36,159 nt of DNA, from positions 1 through 36,159 of the forward strand of contig DYOU01000012.1 of NCBI GenBank assembly GCA_020720365.1, written 5' to 3'. Below, piece after piece: positions 1 to 6,634 of this stretch. Position 1 is the first letter of the stretch, and every line of letters begins with the position of its first letter. The notes below the pieces were generated by a model, which worked only from the letters and a program-made list of their open reading frames with translations, ran no database searches and was not told the origin of the DNA. The position numbers and the translations under genes are program-made. This stretch comes from Candidatus Elulimicrobium sp. (GTDB lineage Bacteria > Omnitrophota > Gorgyraeia > Zapsychrales > Fredricksoniimonadaceae).

Positions 1-121
1 TCCCTCCTTCCGCATTATTTATTCCTACTAGTAGTGAGCAAGCGAGCCAAAGCGAACGCGTCGAACCACTTCTTCTACACTAATATATGCATCCTACCCA
101 TCATGGCAGAATTGGCTTTCA

Positions 122-139
122 GCATGATAAGCATGATAA
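122..139. repeat. 9-bp tandem direct repeat (GCATGATAA x2)
   Basis: GCATGATAA occurs twice back to back, at 122-130 and 131-139, about 40 bp upstream of a TATAAT box. It could be a regulator site or chance; nothing else supports a function. Confidence 0.4.
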
Positions 140-177
140 GTTACAAAAATCCTGTCTATCCTCATAAAAAATGTTAC

Positions 178-183
178 TATAAT
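178..183 (+). promoter_or_regulatory. Candidate -10 box for lpd
   Basis: TATAAT at 178-183 matches the sigma70-type -10 consensus and would place the transcript start near 190, about 30 nt before the lpd ATG at 220. No good -35 hexamer sits 16-18 bp upstream (the sequence there is TCTATC-like), so this is a weak call in an AT-rich stretch. Confidence 0.3.
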
Positions 184-219
184 TATTATTTATTAATATT
201 TTCTAATTTAAGCAAGAAT

Positions 220-1635
220 ATGCCCAAACACACACAGTTGGCCATCATCGGAGCAGGCCCCGGCGGATATACTGCCGCTTTTCACGCGGCCGACCTCGGC
301 CTTTCCGTAACGTTGATCGATAAAAAAGCGAACCCCGGCGGAACATGTCTTTATGAGGGCTGTATCCCCTCCAAGGCATTACTACACGCGGCCAGGATCA
401 TTACTGAATCTCATGAAGCAAGAAATATTGGCATCACATTTTCTGAACCTCAACTGAACATAGATAAACTCCGTACATGGAAAGAAACGGTTATTCGCAA
501 ACTGACCGGCGGCTTGGGCCAACTCACCAAAGCACGCAAGATCTCTTACATCCAGGGTGAAGCCAAATTCACCGGCTCTAATTCCATGAACATTGTCATG
601 ACTGATGGATCAACAGACAAGCTGACATTCGACAAAGCCATTCTGGCCATAGGTTCAAGCCCAATTCAACTTCCCGGGCTCCCTAAGTCGCCACGCATAT
701 GGGATTCAACCGATGCACTGGCCTTACCCCTTATTCCAGAAACAATGCTCGTTATCGGCGGTGGGTATATCGGGCTTGAATTAGGCAGTGCTTACGCGGC
801 GCTCGGAACAAAAGTGTCTATTGTCGAAGCTCTACCCCAATTGCTAGGCGGAGTCGACCAGGATCTGGCTGAAATACTCCTGCGCCGCCTTAAAAGAACC
901 TTTGCAAAAATATTAACCGGCACAAGAGTGATCAGTGCCGCAGAAACCCCTGGCGGTATTCTTATTGCTTTCCAGGACACCGAAGGAAAAACATTCTCGG
1001 AAACCTACTCACAGGTCCTCTCTTCAATCGGCAGACAGCCTAATACAAGAGGTCTCGGGATCGAACATACTCAAATAACACTTAACACCCAAAACTTTAT
1101 TGAGGTCAATTCGACTCGTCAGACAACAGATCCCCATATTTACGCTATCGGCGATATCACCGGTCAGCCTATGCTGGCGCATAAAGCTTCTTCCGAAGCA
1201 AAAGTCGCAGTTCAAGCGATCGCCGGCCGCAAGGCTACCTTCACCCCTAAAGCTATACCGGCTGTTATTTTTACAAATCCGGAACTTGCCTGGGCAGGCT
1301 TAACAGAGGCCGAAGCCAAACAAAAAAATATAGCCGTTACAGTTTTCAAATTCCCCTGGGGAGCTTCAGGCAGGGCTCTTACGCTTGATCGTACAGATGG
1401 CATCACTAAAGTGATCGCGGACACGCAAACCAAATGCATTCTAGGTGTTGGCATCGTCGGTATAAATGCAGGAGACCTGATCGCTGAAGGCTCTCTAGCC
1501 ATAGAAACAAAAATGACAGCTGAAGCACTGGCGCACACTATACACCCTCACCCGACACTGTCAGAAACACTGATGGAAACCGCTGAAGGACTATTTGGCA
1601 ACTGCATACACCTACTGAGGAAATATGATGAGTAA
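220..1635 (+). CDS. lpdA: Dihydrolipoamide dehydrogenase (E3)
   Basis: FAD-dependent disulfide oxidoreductase that reoxidises dihydrolipoyl groups of 2-oxoacid dehydrogenase or glycine-cleavage complexes with NAD+, in the cytoplasm. From the ATG at 220 the protein is 471 aa, normal for E3. Visible in order: N-terminal FAD dinucleotide motif GAGPGG (residues 11-16), the redox-active disulfide GGTCLYEGCIPSK with Cys43 and Cys48, a second GGGYIG motif near residue 180 for NAD, and the C-terminal HPHPTLSE near 442-449, which supplies the His-Glu pair of the partner active site. The HPHPTLSE motif favours lipoamide dehydrogenase over mercuric reductase. The frame stays open upstream to 34, but similarity begins at the chosen ATG, which has only a weak ribosome site. 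The E1 and E2 partners are not in the window. The stop overlaps the start of the pseudopilin gene. Confidence 0.93.
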   Translation: MPKHTQLAIIGAGPGGYTAAFHAADLGLSVTLIDKKANPGGTCLYEGCIPSKALLHAARIITESHEARNIGITFSEPQLNIDKLRTWKETVIRKLTGGLGQLTKARKISYIQGEAKFTGSNSMNIVMTDGSTDKLTFDKAILAIGSSPIQLPGLPKSPRIWDSTDALALPLIPETMLVIGGGYIGLELGSAYAALGTKVSIVEALPQLLGGVDQDLAEILLRRLKRTFAKILTGTRVISAAETPGGILIAFQDTEGKTFSETYSQVLSSIGRQPNTRGLGIEHTQITLNTQNFIEVNSTRQTTDPHIYAIGDITGQPMLAHKASSEAKVAVQAIAGRKATFTPKAIPAVIFTNPELAWAGLTEAEAKQKNIAVTVFKFPWGASGRALTLDRTDGITKVIADTQTKCILGVGIVGINAGDLIAEGSLAIETKMTAEALAHTIHPHPTLSETLMETAEGLFGNCIHLLRKYDE

Positions 1636-2080
1636 AGGCTTTACACTTATTGAGATCATTATTGTCATTGTTATTCTCGGCGTTCTGGCCTCGCTGGCTT
1701 TACCGCGTTTAACAGCACAAACTACCGCGGCCGAAAGCGCTGAAGCTATGACGCTCCTGGGCACCCTTAAAAGAGCTTCACTCGCCTGCTATAACATTAT
1801 GGACAACTTTTCATCCTGCAAAACTTCATTTGAATTAGGCATCTCCGTAGCGGCTGACTCAAAATTTGAGTACTATCATAATGGGCCTCTATCTTCAGAT
1901 ACATCTGTAAGCTGGTGGGCTCGTTCAACAAAAAATACAGCTAATTATCTTTATATGAATCTGGATAATACAGGTGTTGCCACTTTCAGCACTCCACCGG
2001 CATCTCCTTATTTAGGGATCATCAATAAGACAGGATCAACGACGGCACTCGTGGCCATCAACACAACTAATTCTTTTTGA
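1628..2080 (+). CDS. Type IV pilin / type II secretion pseudopilin
   Basis: 150-aa protein with a textbook class III signal: the leader MSKG, then the cleavage site G|FTLIE with Glu at +5, then a continuous hydrophobic helix (IIIVIVILGVLASLALP) that anchors the protein and packs in the pilus core. The rest is a small globular domain with two nearby cysteines (about residues 54 and 63) that may form a disulfide. The start overlaps the lpd stop. ATG codons at 1625 and 1628 are both possible; GAGGA at 1617-1621 is better spaced for 1628. The domain is too generic to separate a minor pilin from a general secretion pseudopilin, and no assembly ATPase or prepilin peptidase is nearby. The 3' end overlaps the convergent DUF192 gene by 14 bp. 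Confidence 0.85.
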   Translation: MSKGFTLIEIIIVIVILGVLASLALPRLTAQTTAAESAEAMTLLGTLKRASLACYNIMDNFSSCKTSFELGISVAADSKFEYYHNGPLSSDTSVSWWARSTKNTANYLYMNLDNTGVATFSTPPASPYLGIINKTGSTTALVAINTTNSF

Positions 2081-2531
2081 TAAGGGAGTTTATTTCAAAG
2101 CTGAACTGCCCGCCTGGCTGCATATCCGCATCCTTCGCCGCTCCCGCAGGAATCTCAAGAACATATCTGGCATAAACAGCTGGCACATAAACCTGGCAGG
2201 GATCTTTCTGGCAGGGAGGAACATTGGCTTCAATATGAACAATAGTCTTGTTCTCGTCGATCCAGATCATATCGATCGGGAACTTCACATTCTTCATCCA
2301 GAACGCAAACCGTCCATTAGCTTCAAATTCAAATAACAATGCCTGCTTCTCTGGTAACGTTTCCCGGAACATAAGCCCCTGCTCACGCTGAGCCGGTGTA
2401 CTCATAACCTCAGTCTTGAAACAGACATCTTTATAACAAACCTTGTAGTTCAGATCCTGTTGTGCAACAGAATATGAAGCAAAAAAGATACTCCCCATGC
2501 ACAAAGCTGATATCCTTAACCTATTGACCAT
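2067..2531 (-). CDS. Secreted DUF192 family protein
   Basis: About 154 aa. An N-terminal Sec signal (basic MVNRLR, hydrophobic core, likely cleavage before QQD near residue 24) is followed by a full DUF192 domain: an EQGLMFRETLP-type segment, FWMKNVKFPIDMIWID, and a closing VLEIPAG. DUF192 is a small beta-barrel family of unknown biochemical role, usually exported. The start is uncertain: the ATG at 2531 has GAGGGG very close, while an in-frame GTG at 2540 has GGAG upstream. Either overlaps the 3' end of the Maf-M48 ORF, so translation is probably coupled. This is the last gene of the minus-strand unit that starts with the outer-membrane protein. Four cysteines, two in a C-x4-C pair, could form disulfides in the periplasm. 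Confidence 0.85.
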   Translation of the reverse strand: MVNRLRISALCMGSIFFASYSVAQQDLNYKVCYKDVCFKTEVMSTPAQREQGLMFRETLPEKQALLFEFEANGRFAFWMKNVKFPIDMIWIDENKTIVHIEANVPPCQKDPCQVYVPAVYARYVLEIPAGAAKDADMQPGGQFSFEINSLIKKN

Positions 2532-3888
2532 ACCCCTCACGCTCTCCGGTCATTCGCACATAATCACGAAAAGTCAACTCCTGATGGATCTCTCGATTCA
2601 CAGCCGCAATACGTTGATGAATAAAAGGATGCGTCCGGGCATTCAATTTCGGACGAGGAGGCTGCTGACGATCGTACTCCTGCAAAATTTCCAGCATACT
2701 GACAACCCCTGCTGGTTTATACCCGGCAGCCTTCATATATTTCAAGCCCAAAGCATCTGCCTGCAACTCATCTTCCTGTGAATAATCAAAAAACATCGCC
2801 ATGGTCGCCGCACTTACCCCTCCGGCCACGGCACTATTAACCTGCATTGCCGCTAAAAGAGCCACCATACTGCCATACGAAGCTTGCAGGCGTTTAATGC
2901 TGTGCCGTGCAGTCACATGCCCGATCTCATGAGCGATCACCGCTGCCAACTGATCATCATCTTTGATCCGATCCAAAAGCCCCTTAAATACGTATACATA
3001 ACCGCCTGGCAACGCAAAAGCATTCACAAGAGGATCTTCCGTCGGTTTTTTCTCTTCCAGTACCTTAGCGATATAAACAAGTTCTTGACGATCACAAACA
3101 GCGCTGATCTTTCGGGTAATCCTCTCCACCCGCTCATTCACCGCCATATCTTCAACAAGATTATATTCGTTCTCCAAATCCCTGGCTACCGATGCCCCGA
3201 TCTCCTGTTCTCTCTCCGTTGAATACAGTGAAGTTTCCTGAGAACCCGTTGCCGTATTAAAGTTGGTCGATAACCCGCTGCACCCATACAAAGAAACCGC
3301 CATCACCAGTGTTAAAACATGAACTCCAAACTTCTTCAACATCTGCGCCAGCTTGGCAAGAGGAAGTCCTACCACATTAAAATAACAACCTTCGATCCTC
3401 GGAATAAAAACGCCGCCGCGCCCTTCAATATCAAACCCACCGGCTTTATCCAGCGGCGAAACATCCTGATGATACCGATCGATCTCCTCATCCGTCATTT
3501 CATTCATGAAAACTTTGGTCTTGTCGTGATCAACAAGGACCGTCTTGTCTTGCGTGTCGATCACCGCAAGGCCTGTATAAACCCAATGAGGCTCAGACAT
3601 CAGCATTTTCAAGTTTTTCTTGGCTTCGGCAAGATCTTTGGGCTTGATCACCAGGCGTGACTTGGCATAAACAACCGTATCGGCTCCAATAACGATCGAA
3701 GGCTCCTTCACTCTTTCAGCAATATCGATCGCTTTCAAGAGCGCATTATCTTTCACCAGGTCAGAAACAGTTGTAGAGATCGTCCCCCTCTCCTCTGCTG
3801 TCGACCGCCGCACAGTAAAAGGCACCTTCAAAAGTTTCATCAATACTTTACGCTGAGGCGATGCCGATGCCAGGATGATCTTTTTCAT
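2521..3888 (-). CDS. Fusion ORF: Maf nucleotide pyrophosphatase + M48 metalloprotease
   Basis: One uninterrupted 455-codon frame holds two families. Residues 1-189 are a Maf/YhdE-type nucleoside triphosphate pyrophosphatase: ASASPQRK near the start, IVIGADTVV (Asp70), DKAGGFDIEG and a closing YFNVVGLPL. Residues 190-206 are hydrophobic and end in the lipobox LYGC (Cys203). After that comes an M48 peptidase with HEIGH (320-324) as zinc motif and EDELQAD (Glu374, Asp378) as third ligand. Maf is cytosolic (removes non-canonical or modified NTPs); M48 lipoproteins of the BepA/LoiP type act in the periplasm on outer-membrane proteins. An internal ATG at 3342 (MLKKFGV) would start a normal lipoprotein signal peptide, but it has no clear ribosome site. 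So the product may be one membrane-spanning protein, two proteins from nested starts, or a Maf gene that lost its stop. The start at 3888 lies 8 bp after pyrE. Confidence 0.85.
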   Translation of the reverse strand: MKKIILASASPQRKVLMKLLKVPFTVRRSTAEERGTISTTVSDLVKDNALLKAIDIAERVKEPSIVIGADTVVYAKSRLVIKPKDLAEAKKNLKMLMSEPHWVYTGLAVIDTQDKTVLVDHDKTKVFMNEMTDEEIDRYHQDVSPLDKAGGFDIEGRGGVFIPRIEGCYFNVVGLPLAKLAQMLKKFGVHVLTLVMAVSLYGCSGLSTNFNTATGSQETSLYSTEREQEIGASVARDLENEYNLVEDMAVNERVERITRKISAVCDRQELVYIAKVLEEKKPTEDPLVNAFALPGGYVYVFKGLLDRIKDDDQLAAVIAHEIGHVTARHSIKRLQASYGSMVALLAAMQVNSAVAGGVSAATMAMFFDYSQEDELQADALGLKYMKAAGYKPAGVVSMLEILQEYDRQQPPRPKLNARTHPFIHQRIAAVNREIHQELTFRDYVRMTGEREGYGQ

Positions 3889-3896
3889 TATCTCGC

Positions 3897-4460
3897 TTAA
3901 TCCTTTAAAAATTCTGAAGCCGTAAATAAAGAGATCATTTCCACGCCCTGCGCCGCAACGGCTTCCCTGGCCCCATCCTGCCGGTCTATAATACAAACAC
4001 AGACTACAGGTTTTAATCCGTCCTGTGCCAACGCGTCGATCGAATGAATAAAAGCTTTCCCTGTTGTGGCGACATCATCGATCACCACAATACGATCAGC
4101 AGCTGTTAATTCAGGCCCCTCCACCATTCTGCCTTTGCCATGGCTTTTAGATTCCTTACGGATAATGAATGTTTTAACCGGCGCGCCTTCCAGAAAACTG
4201 ACGGCACCTATCGCGCCCACCATGGGATCTGCGCCAAGCGTCGGTCCACCGATCGCGGTCGGAGCCTTGTCCTGGACCATCGCCCTCATCAGTTTTCCGC
4301 AAAGAAAAGCCCCCTCCGCCGAAAGAGTCACCAGACGGGCATCCAGATAATAATTGCTTTTCTTCCCCGAAGACAATGTGAAATTCCCACGAAAGAATGC
4401 CTGTGATTTAATAAGCTCAAACAGCCTTTTCCTGCAATCTGCAACCGATATGGTCAACAT
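3897..4460 (-). CDS. pyrE: Orotate phosphoribosyltransferase
   Basis: 187 aa. Joins orotate to PRPP to give orotidine 5'-phosphate, step five of pyrimidine synthesis. The PRPP-binding signature RIVVIDDVATTGKAF is at about 123-137, preceded by the flexible catalytic loop RKESKSHGKG (101-110), which identifies PyrE among type I phosphoribosyltransferases. SSGKKSNYYLDAR (30-42) is the usual orotate-side segment. The ATG at 4460 was chosen because AGGAG sits 5 nt upstream; the longer open frame has no support. It lies 13 bp after the small secreted protein gene and 8 bp before the Maf-M48 ORF. No other pyrimidine gene is in the window. Confidence 0.92.
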   Translation of the reverse strand: MLTISVADCRKRLFELIKSQAFFRGNFTLSSGKKSNYYLDARLVTLSAEGAFLCGKLMRAMVQDKAPTAIGGPTLGADPMVGAIGAVSFLEGAPVKTFIIRKESKSHGKGRMVEGPELTAADRIVVIDDVATTGKAFIHSIDALAQDGLKPVVCVCIIDRQDGAREAVAAQGVEMISLFTASEFLKD

Positions 4461-4473
4461 ACCAACTCCTGGA

Positions 4474-4794
4474 TTAATATAAGGCTGAAGGGATCTCCAG
4501 CTTTCGACGGTTGATCTCAAATAAAAGAGACAAACGATACTTGATTAATTCTTTATATTTATTATACTCCTTCAACGTGAATCCACTCGTCGTATGAAAC
4601 GCTCGGGAAGCTTCGATCTCGGAAAGCATATCAATATAATTCTCAACCAGTTTCTCATCCGTTAATGCCGCAATAGCTTTCAGGTCCAACACCTGTATAT
4701 CTTCCGACGGAAACGATGTTAATGCCATGGCCAAAGGACAAAACAGCAACATTCCTGCCAATATTATGACAATCGTAGAACGTATCATTCTCAT
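4474..4794 (-). CDS. Small secreted protein, unknown
   Basis: 106 aa, not recognised. Residues 1-25 form a Sec signal peptide (MRMIRS, then a hydrophobic core ending LAMA|L). The mature part of about 80 residues is charged and probably helical, without cysteines; it contains the segment EKLVENYIDMLSEIEASRAF and a Lys/Arg/Tyr-rich second half. A strong ribosome site (AAGGAGG) precedes the ATG at 4794, and an in-frame ATG at 4788 is also possible. It sits 8 bp after the outer-membrane barrel gene and 13 bp before pyrE, so it is likely co-transcribed with the barrel and may work with it in the periplasm; that is inference from position only. Confidence 0.7.
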   Translation of the reverse strand: MRMIRSTIVIILAGMLLFCPLAMALTSFPSEDIQVLDLKAIAALTDEKLVENYIDMLSEIEASRAFHTTSGFTLKEYNKYKELIKYRLSLLFEINRRKLEIPSALY

Positions 4795-4802
4795 AACCCT
4801 CC

Positions 4803-5783
4803 TTAAAATCCAACACCCATTTTAAGCCCGATCTCTTTCGTGACATTACTCGGCTCAACACCGCCGTAACAACCCGTTGCATCACATTGCGTAACCCCAT
4901 TGATTACAAACGGCGTGAATTTTGAATCCTCAATATCCCAATACCTGAAAAAAGGCTCAATAAATAAATTTACACGTTTACTTATATCTTTAGACAGCTT
5001 CACTGCTCCACGCAAACCAAAGCCTTTATTCTGTTCATTCACAAGATTGGAATATCCCGGGTCATTGCCTGAAATATCCCTCTGATCCTCCAAATGACTT
5101 TGCTGCTCACCATCAATAAAATGATCATATTCCAAATTCATGGAAAGGTCCCACCCGCCATTAACCCTTGTCCGTAAATCCGCCCCCAGCGGTAAATAAA
5201 CATATCTGGACTCACGATTATACCCCGAATAGGTCGTGGCGTTGGCCGGCATTTCTTCCGCCCCATTATTCAAATACCTGAATCCAACTCCCACGTAAGG
5301 AACGACTGTCGCCATACCACCAACATCATAACTCTTAGCCAACAAACCTCTCAATTCAAACATATAATCTTCAAGACCTTTATACGTACCGCTACCAGTA
5401 TAATCAACGTCTCCAAACGCCACTCTTGCTTGCAGCCGATATTCATCAATATACTCTCCATAATAACTGCTAGCCCCGGGACGATACACATAATCCAACG
5501 CATATCCTGAATAATTACCCTTCGTATTCATGAACTCCGAACCCTTAACTGTTTCTTCATATTTATAATTATATAACTCATATCCCAAATCAAAAGAATG
5601 CTTCTTTTCCGCTACAGGAGCTGCAACAAAATACCTGGACTGCTGAGCAAGATATGCCCCCCGCACATCGGACTCAACCGACGGATCATTATTATAAGCC
5701 CAAACAGATGCAGACAAAAAACAACTGGCGATCCCAACAACAAATAACATACTTATACAAATACATTGATAAATTTTTTTCAT
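4803..5783 (-). CDS. Outer-membrane beta-barrel protein
   Basis: 326 aa. A signal peptide (MKKIYQ, hydrophobic core, cleavage after Ala29) is followed by alternating polar/aromatic segments typical of transmembrane beta strands (for example HSFDLGYELYNYKYEE and ATVVPYVGVGFRYLN), with Gly/Tyr/Asn-rich loops. The last residue is Phe (KMGVGF), the usual C-terminal signal for BAM-dependent insertion. The protein proves the cell has an outer membrane. Substrate and function are not recognisable. Two cysteines in a late loop (C-x4-C) may form a disulfide. A good ribosome site (AGGAG, 7 nt before the ATG) is present. It is the first gene of a five-gene minus-strand unit that ends with a likely M48 protease and DUF192. 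Confidence 0.8.
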   Translation of the reverse strand: MKKIYQCICISMLFVVGIASCFLSASVWAYNNDPSVESDVRGAYLAQQSRYFVAAPVAEKKHSFDLGYELYNYKYEETVKGSEFMNTKGNYSGYALDYVYRPGASSYYGEYIDEYRLQARVAFGDVDYTGSGTYKGLEDYMFELRGLLAKSYDVGGMATVVPYVGVGFRYLNNGAEEMPANATTYSGYNRESRYVYLPLGADLRTRVNGGWDLSMNLEYDHFIDGEQQSHLEDQRDISGNDPGYSNLVNEQNKGFGLRGAVKLSKDISKRVNLFIEPFFRYWDIEDSKFTPFVINGVTQCDATGCYGGVEPSNVTKEIGLKMGVGF

Positions 5784-5803
5784 GATTTATCTCCTTTTTT
5801 CTC

Positions 5804-5842
5804 ATTGTATTGTCTTTTTGACAAAAACATAACAATTAATTG
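5804..5842 (-). promoter_or_regulatory. Candidate promoter/operator for the outer-membrane protein unit
   Basis: The minus strand carries TACAAT (5809-5804) as a possible -10 box upstream of the barrel gene. The -35 region is poor (TTATGT-like at 17 bp, TTGTTA at 20 bp). Overlapping it are an inverted repeat TTGTC-ttttt-GACAA (5810-5824) and a perfect palindrome CAATTAATTG (5833-5842), either of which could bind a regulator. Confidence 0.35.
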
Positions 5843-5874
5843 ATTATCTTAAACCTCATCACCGCTACATTATT

Positions 5875-5903
5875 TTGACAAAAAATCAAACACCTGCTAT
5901 TCT
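5875..5903 (+). promoter_or_regulatory. Near-consensus sigma70 promoter of comF
   Basis: TTGACA at 5875-5880 is a perfect -35 box. A 17-bp spacer follows, then TATTCT at 5898-5903 preceded by TG at 5895-5896 (extended -10). The expected transcript start is about 5909-5911, which coincides with the comF ATG at 5909. No Shine-Dalgarno sequence precedes that ATG, so the mRNA is probably leaderless. Confidence 0.7.
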
Positions 5904-5908
5904 TCATT

Positions 5909-6628
5909 ATGTTTAAAGAAATACTCCACGGCTTTACGGATCTGCTCTTTCCTCTGAACTGCGCCTTATGCGGTGCCTACGACCCTTCTACCGCTGAACA
6001 ACCCTTATGCCAACAATGCCTGACAACGATCCCTTATAACCATCCACCATTCTGCCTGCGCTGTTCCCGTCATATCAATCGCTCCAATGAACAAGGCCTG
6101 TGCCCTGATTGTATCCAGCAATACCCCGACTTTGATGATGCCTGGGTCTTCACCCGTTATCAGCCTCCCATGACAGAACTGATACGCTCGTTTAAATTCC
6201 ATAACAAAACTTCCCTGCGTAAGACCTTCCACACCATTGCCAACACCTTTGCTGAACGCCATTCTCTGGAATTAAGAGCCGACCTACTGCTCCCGATCCC
6301 CATTCACCCTGTCCGATTTCGTGAGCGCAGTTATAATCAGTCTGAACTTCTGGCAGAAATCGTTTCTGATATATTTCATATTCCTGTTAATATTAATATA
6401 CTTACGAAAATGTTGCTAACGCCGCGCCAAAGCGACTTGCGTCGAAAAGAACGCTGGACAAACATTCAGGGCGCTTTTAAAATAGAAAACTCTTCAATCA
6501 TTAAAAACAAAGAAATTATTCTCGTCGACGATCTGTTAACAACAGGGGCCACTGCCAGCGAAGCAGCAAAAACCCTGAAACAAGCCGGTGCCGCGAAGGT
6601 TAAACTCATCGCGTTATCGGCAGCTTAG
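5909..6628 (+). CDS. comF: ComF family phosphoribosyltransferase-like protein
   Basis: 239 aa. The N-terminal zinc ribbon has four CxxC pairs (Cys18/21, 34/37, 49/52, 65/68). After it comes a type I phosphoribosyltransferase fold with RERSYNQSELLA and the PRPP loop ILVDDLLTTGAT near 204-215. ComF proteins are needed for DNA uptake during natural transformation in several bacteria; the enzymatic substrate is unknown. The start at MFKEILHG fits the family N-terminus. A strong promoter ends right at this ATG. The gene is followed after 3-6 bp by two LPS-transport permease genes, with which it shares a transcript; the functional link between them is not obvious. A pseudopilin gene elsewhere in the window would fit a competence role, but no comEC or comEA is seen. 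Confidence 0.9.
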   Translation: MFKEILHGFTDLLFPLNCALCGAYDPSTAEQPLCQQCLTTIPYNHPPFCLRCSRHINRSNEQGLCPDCIQQYPDFDDAWVFTRYQPPMTELIRSFKFHNKTSLRKTFHTIANTFAERHSLELRADLLLPIPIHPVRFRERSYNQSELLAEIVSDIFHIPVNINILTKMLLTPRQSDLRRKERWTNIQGAFKIENSSIIKNKEIILVDDLLTTGATASEAAKTLKQAGAAKVKLIALSAA

Positions 6629-6634
6629 GACATG

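Larger units (their letters stand above)
1..219. other. Leader region upstream of lpd
   Basis: No convincing gene lies here. An open frame runs into lpd from position 34, but its translation (N-, Y- and S-rich) does not look like a dehydrogenase N-terminus, so I treat it as untranslated. The region holds a perfect 10-bp palindrome at 25-34 (CTACTAGTAG), a 9-bp direct repeat at 122-139, and an AT-rich stretch at 160-215 with a TATAAT box. What lies to the left of the window is unknown. Confidence 0.5.

Noticed and set aside
34-219. N-terminal extension of the dihydrolipoamide dehydrogenase frame
   Set aside because: The 62 extra residues do not resemble any E3 N-terminus and E3 similarity begins exactly at the ATG at 220.
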